From: Rhinopithecus roxellana
Taxonomy: Eukaryota > Chordata > Mammalia > Primates > Cercopithecidae
DNA length: 64,000 nt
Direction: 5' to 3'
NCBI RefSeq assembly: GCF_007565055.1
Contig: NC_044557.1
Coordinates: 143,232,993 to 143,296,992 of the forward strand
The notes under the pieces were generated by a model. It saw only the letters and a list, made by a program, of their open reading frames with translations. It did no database searches and was not told the DNA's origin. The translations under genes were made by a program, and so were the position numbers. This document shows, piece after piece, positions 58,816 to 64,000 of the stretch (its first letter is position 1; each line of letters starts with the position of its first letter).

Positions 58816-59108
58816 TTTTTTTTTTTTTGAGACGAAGTCTCGCTTTGTTGCCCAGGCTGGAGGGCAGTGGCGCGATCTCAGCTCACTGCAAGCTCCGCCT
58901 CTCGGGTTCACGCCATTCTCCTGCCTCAGCCTCCCGAGTAGCCAGGACTCCAGGCACCCACCACCATGCCTGGCTTATTTTTTGTATTTTTAGTAGAGAC
59001 GGGGTTTCACCATGTTAGCCAGGATGGTCTCCATCTCCTGACCTCGTGATCCACCCGCCTTAGCCTCCCAAAGTGCTAGGATTACAGGCGTGAGCCACCA
59101 TGCCCTGG
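58816..59108 (-). mobile_element. AluY inserted in L1 ORF1
   Basis: Full reverse-complement dimer with tgcaagctccgcctctcggg (AluY-type). L1 A-rich sequence gaaaaaaa(a)ttt lies on both sides as target duplication. Confidence 0.95.
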
Positions 59109-59751
59109 CGGAAAAAAAAAATTTAATGGGAGTATGTAAAGCAACCAATGAATGGATTACTGGCATTCCTGAGAGAGATGGAGACAAAAAGAACAACCTT
59201 AGAAAACATATTTGAGGGGATAATTCAAGAAAATTTCCCTAATCTTGCTAGAGAGGTAGACATCCAGATATGAGAAATCTAAAGAACACCTACAAGATAC
59301 TATACAAAATGAACATTACCAAGGAATACACTCATCAGACTGTCTAAGGTCAACACTAAAGAAAAAAATTGTAAAGACACCTAGAGAAAAAGGTCTGATC
59401 ACACACAAGGGCCTACCAGGCTAATAGTGGACTTCTCAGCAGAAATCTTACAAGCCAGGAGAGATTGGGGGACTATTTTCAGCATTCTTAAAGAAATGAA
59501 ATTCCAAGTAAGAGTCTCACATCCCTCCAAACTAAGCTTCATGAGCAAAGGACAAATAATTTTTTCCATTGAAGCAAGCGCTAAGGAAATTTGTTACCAC
59601 TAGACCAACCTTATAAGAGATCCTTAAGGGAGGTCTAAACATGGAAATGAAAGAATGATACCTGTTACCACAAAAACACACTTAAGTACATAGCCCACAA
59701 ACCCTATAAAGCAACCATGCAATAAGAAGTACAAAGCAAACAGTTAAAAAC

Positions 59752-62080
59752 TTCTATCTCATTCTATGAAGCCAGCATCACTCTAATGCCAAAACCTGGT
59801 AAAGACACAAAAAAGAAAACTGCATGTTAAAATATCTGATGAACAAAGATGCAAAAGTCCTCAACAAAATGCTAGTAAACCAAATCCAACAGCACATCAA
59901 AAAGTTAGGCTTTATTCCTGGGATGCAACTTTGGTTCAACATAGGCAAATCAATAAATGTGATTCAACACATAAACAGAATTAAAAACAAAAAATATACG
60001 ATCCTCTCCATAGGCGAGGAAAAAGCTTTTGATAAAAATTCAACATCCCTTCATGATAAGTTTTTTTTCAGGAAACTTGGCATCAAAGGAACATACCTCA
60101 AAATAATAAGAGTCACTATGACAAGCCCATAGCCAACATCATGCTGAATGAGTAAAAATGGAAGCATTCTCCTTGAGAACTTTAACAAGACAACGATGCC
60201 CACTCTCACTACTCCTATTCCACCCAATACTGGAAGTCATTGCCTAAGGAATCAGGCAAGAGAAAGGAAGAAAATGTATCCAAACAGAAAAAGAAGTTAA
60301 ACTCTCTCTCTTTGCTGACAACATGATTCTATGCCTAGAAAACCCAAAAGACTCTGCCAAAAGCCTCCTGGAACTGATAAATGGCTTCAGTAATGTTTCA
60401 GAACACAAAATCAATGTACAAAAATTTTAGCATTTCTATACACTAACAATGTTCAATATGAGAGCCAAGTCAAGAATGGAATCCCATTTATAATAGCTGC
60501 CATAAAATAAAATAAAATAAAATAAAATAAAATACCTAGGAATACATCAAATAAAGAAAGTGAAAGATCTCTACAAGGAACTACAGAACACTGCTGAAAG
60601 AAATTACAGATGACACAAACAAATGGAAAAATATTCCATGCTCACGGATAGGAAGAATCAGTATTGTTAAAATGGTCATACTACCCAAAGCAATTTACAG
60701 ATTCAATGCTATTCCTATCAAGCTAACAATGTCATTTTTCACAGAACTAGGAAAAAACTATTCTAAAATTCATATGGAACCAAAAAAGAGCTTGAACTGC
60801 CAAAGCCATCCTAAGCAAAAACAACAAGGCTGGAAGCACCTCATAGCCCAGCTTTAAACTGTACTATAAAGCTATGGTGACTAAAACAGCATGGCACTAG
60901 TACAAAATCAAACACATAGACCAATGGAACAGAATAGAGAACCCAGAAATAAAGCCACATACCTATAGCCATCTGATCTCCTATGAAGTCAACAAAAATA
61001 AGCAATGGGAAAAGGTCTCACTATTCAACAAATGGTGCTGGGATAGCTGGCTAGCCAGATGCAGAAGATTGAAACTGGACCCCTAGTTTCACCACATACA
61101 AAAATTAACTCAAGATGGATTAAATATTTAAATTTAAGACCTAAAACTGTAAGAACCATAGAAGAAAATCTAGAAATCTAAGAAAAACCATTCTCGACAT
61201 CAGCCTTGGGAAAGAATTTATTACTAAGTCCTTAAAAGCAATTGCAACAAAACAAAAATGGACAAATCAGATCTAATTACACTAAAGAGCTCCTGCACAG
61301 CAACATAAACTATAATCAAAATAAACAAATAATCTACAGAATGAAAGAAAATATTCACGGATTATGGATCTGGCAGACGTCTAATATTCAGAATTTATCA
61401 GTAAACTGAACAAGTGAAAAACATATAACCTCATTAAAAATGGTTAAAAGATATGAACACATTTCTCAAAAGAACACAGACAAGTAGCCAACAAACATAT
61501 GAAAAAATGCTCAACATCACTAAATGCAAAGCAAAACCACAATGAGATACCATCTCATACCAGTCAGAATAGCTAGCATTAAAAAGTCAAAAAACAACAG
61601 ATGCTAGTGAGGCTACAGAGAAAAGGGAATGTTTATGCACTGATGGTGGGTGTAAATCAGTTTAGCCACTGTGGAAAGCAGTTTCAGGTGTCTCAAAGAC
61701 CTTAAAACAGAACTGCCATTAGATCCCATAATCTTATTACTGGATATGATAGATACATCCAAAAGAAAAGAAATCATTCTACCAAAAAGACATCTACACT
61801 CATATGTTCACTGCAGCACTATTCACAACAGCAAAGACATGGAATCAACTTACGCCCCCATCAGTGGTGCATTCGATAAAGAAGATATGGTATGTATGCA
61901 CCATGGAATACTATGCAGCCATAAAAAAGAATGAAATCATGTCCTTTGTAGGAACATGGATGCAGCTGATTATCCTAAGCAAATTAATGCAGGAACACAA
62001 ACCAAGTACTGCATGTTTCATTTATAAGTGGGAACTAAACAATGGTACTCACGGACATAAAGATGACAACAATAGACACT
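59752..62080 (+). pseudogene. L1 ORF2 reverse-transcriptase and C-terminal remnant
   Basis: ORF2p normally supplies endonuclease and reverse transcriptase for target-primed insertion. Here the RT domain starts around 59752. GFIPGMQ is recognisable near 59910, but the next motif reads SIGEEKAFDK, so the first catalytic Asp is Gly, and the FADD box near 60320 reads FADN. Stops and frameshifts separate the open pieces (59824-60132, 60672-60857, 61671-62082). Non-functional. Confidence 0.85.
60502..60534. repeat. (AAAAT)n microsatellite inside L1 ORF2
   Basis: Six to seven AAAAT/AAATA units in tandem in the L1 remnant, at the position of L1's own cataaaataaaa phrase. A local expansion. Confidence 0.95.
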
Positions 62081-62270
62081 GAGGACTACTAGATAGGAGA
62101 GGGGAGGAACATGGCAACGACTGAATAACTAATTATTGGATAATATGCTTAGTAGCTAGGCGACAGTATTAGTTGTACTCCAAACTCAGTATCACCCGAT
62201 ATACCCAGGTAACAAACCTGCACATGTACCCCCTGAATCTAAAATAAAAATTGTAATTATTTTTTTAAAA

Positions 62271-62980
62271 AAGAAAGCATTGTTATATGAAAGCATAACT
62301 AAAAATCTGATATAGAGCAAGCTTTGAAGAAACTCAAACACCCAGGTTATATTTTGGTAGAATTCATATTTACTATTTCTGACTTTTAAGAAAAGACTCA
62401 CTAAGCCTACAGATCAGAAATTATCTCAGACATATACATATTTGTTTATACAAAACAATCTGACTTGACAGGAAACATTATATATATACATTACATATAC
62501 AAAATAACCTGGCTTGCTTTAGCTGTCAGACCTTTCATTACCTCCTTACTCTAATGACTAGGACTTCCTCTTTCTCTGTCTTCTCATTACCCCAGGACTC
62601 TGAATTCCCTGAATCTTCTGCTGTAGGAGGAAGCTCCTTTTCTTCCTCTGTGCTCCAAAACTTTAAGTGCTCTCTTCCTTATGGCTAGCAGAAAAAAAGA
62701 AAAAGGATAAAAACCATGGCACGCACTGTATTTTCCCATGTCTTCCTTTCGTTCTATCATGAAAGAGTTGCAATTCAGTTACTTCCTTTGAATGCTTTCT
62801 CTCTTTAACTTCAATTTTTATATGGCATCAAATAACTTGTTTGCTTAACATTGTACATTTTAGTCCTAAGAGACTTCTTAAATGGCTGAAACCATTTATT
62901 CCTGAATATTTTGAGATCATGTCACACCCAAAATGTGTTTTTAGCCAACCAATACAGTAGCTTCTTAAAATATCTGTTTG
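62271..62980. other. No recognisable feature
   Basis: AT-rich unique-looking sequence between two L1 copies; a short ATATAT patch near 62480. Confidence 0.5.
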
Positions 62981-63270
62981 GATACTACAGGAACAGAAAA
63001 CCAAACACCGCATGTTCTCACTGGTAAGTGGGAGCTGAACAATGAGAACACGTGGATGTGGGGAGGGGAACAACACACACTGCGGCCTGTCGTAGGGGGA
63101 GGGAGAGCATCAGGAAAAATAGCTAATGCCTGCTAGGCTTAGTACTTAGGTGATGGGTTGACAGGGGCAGCAAACCACCATGGTACACATTTACCTATGT
63201 AACACGCTTACCTATCTATGCAAACCCACGTGTTTTGCGCATGTACCCCGGAACTGAAAATAAAAAAGAA
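62981..63270 (+). mobile_element. 5'-truncated L1 3' end (L1PA/L1PB)
   Basis: gcatgttctcactggtaagt, gggagctgaacaatgagaac, aggtgatgggttgacagggg, catgtaccccggaactgaaa, then an A-rich tail. About 290 bases of ORF2 end and 3' UTR. A GATAC-type phrase occurs on both sides (near 62980 and 63273), possibly a target duplication. Confidence 0.9.
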
Positions 63271-63278
63271 AAGATACC

Positions 63279-63487
63279 CAGTGAAACCCCGTCTTTACTA
63301 AAAATAGAAAAAAATTAGCCGGGCGTGGTTGAGGGCACCTGGAGTCCCAGCTACTCGGGAGCCTGAGGCAGGAGAACGGCATGAACCAGGGAGGCAGAGG
63401 TTGCGGTGAGCCGAGGTAGTGCCCCTGCACTCCAGCCTGGGCGACAGAGGGAGACTCCATCTCAAAAAAGAAAAGAAAAGAAAAAGG
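63279..63487 (+). mobile_element. 5'-truncated Alu directly after the L1 tail
   Basis: Begins in mid left monomer (agtgaaaccccgtctttact) and runs through the right monomer to an AAAAG tail. It joins the L1 A-tail with only about ten bases between. Confidence 0.92.
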
Positions 63488-64000
63488 CACAAATAGAAGG
63501 TTATGAAAAGCCAGTTTAGGAAATACATCCACCCTGAGATTTTAATGGGCAGGAAATCTTGTGATCTCAGCTTTTGATGACATGTGCTGTTAAAATACAC
63601 ATGTAGATTCATAAACATGGCAGTGGCCAAATAATTAATGAATCAGAATCGAAGCACCTATCTCGGCCACTTGGAGCTTACAGTGAGTTATATAACCATA
63701 GCAAGCTTTAGTTTCTTCATTCAAAAAATCAACGACATAGAAAAAAAATCTGTTCAGAAAAAAAATTTAAGGTATTTTGTTATGCCTTCCGTTATTGTCT
63801 CACCATCAAATTAGCTGAAATACTCATTTTACACATGAGCATATTAAGGCAAGTTTATTTCTCTCCAAATTTATCTATTTTTATCTCCGATAATTATTTA
63901 GAGTCTCTACCTCAAAAGATAGTTGTGAAACTTACATGATTAATGTCAATTAAATTACATGTAATATAAAACACTTAGGAAAGTGTGTATGAGAAAGCCA
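63488..64000. other. No recognisable feature
   Basis: AT-rich sequence to the end of the window, with no repeat or gene I can support. Confidence 0.5.

Larger units (their letters stand above)
58545..62270 (+). mobile_element. L1 (L1PB/L1MA group), internally deleted
   Basis: Starts near the ORF1 region (ctctagatgagaagaagcc), continues through ORF1-side sequence to about 59745, then jumps directly to the reverse-transcriptase part of ORF2 and runs to the 3' end (caggtaacaaacctgcacat, gtaccccctgaatctaaaat). The endonuclease part of ORF2 is missing. An AluY interrupts ORF1. At 3.7 kb it is the longest mobile element here, and it is inactive. Confidence 0.9.

Noticed and set aside
58563..59018. 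151-residue open frame, the longest on the plus strand
   Set aside because: It is the start of an L1 ORF1 remnant read into an antisense AluY, so it is a chance fusion of two mobile elements.

Overview
The window is nuclear DNA of a catarrhine primate (human or a close relative). It holds 28 recognisable Alu copies in both orientations, L1 fragments of several ages, LTRs of the MaLR type and other endogenous-retrovirus LTRs, and old mammalian repeats (MIR, L2, hAT fossils). I see no CpG island, no exon, no RNA gene and no intact protein-coding gene. Every longer open frame falls in a repeat or in sequence with no recognisable protein. The layout fits an intergenic region or a large intron, AT-rich and built from repeat insertions in ageing unique sequence.

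Layout. 1-10 kb: MaLR and MLT1 LTRs, an L1M broken by an older LTR-like element, and an Alu/L1 junction that repeats part of an L1 3' end. 10-12.7 kb: one L1M split by two solitary LTRs and one Alu. 13.2-14.3 kb: an antisense L1. 14.4-30.5 kb: many Alus, an ERV-type LTR at 25.6 kb, a ten-copy 19-bp minisatellite at 29.6 kb and a GGGGA tract at 30.4 kb. 31-41 kb: MIRs, a 16-bp-arm hairpin at 32.4 kb, a hAT fossil split by an LTR and an Alu at 34.1-35.2 kb, and the two most repeat-poor stretches of the window (35.2-36.9 and 37.2-39.5 kb). 41.4-48 kb: the most rearranged part, with a 101-bp tandem duplication, an L1M 5' region, and a block duplicated once in inverted and once in direct orientation about 2.5 kb away. 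49.3-50.1 kb: a hAT element inside an MLT1 LTR. 52.9-53.5 kb: an L1 with a 5' inversion and target duplications. 56.2 kb: another MaLR LTR. 58.5-62.3 kb: the longest L1, internally deleted and with damaged reverse-transcriptase motifs. 63 kb: a short L1 tail abutting a 5'-truncated Alu.

The most unusual signal is the duplicated block at 44.33-44.82 kb and 46.79-47.67 kb. Its inverted part contains 109 bases with no mismatch inside a copy that otherwise differs at roughly one base in ten. Family names are from recognition by eye without a repeat library. Where I could not settle a family I say so, and element edges are usually good to about 10 bases.
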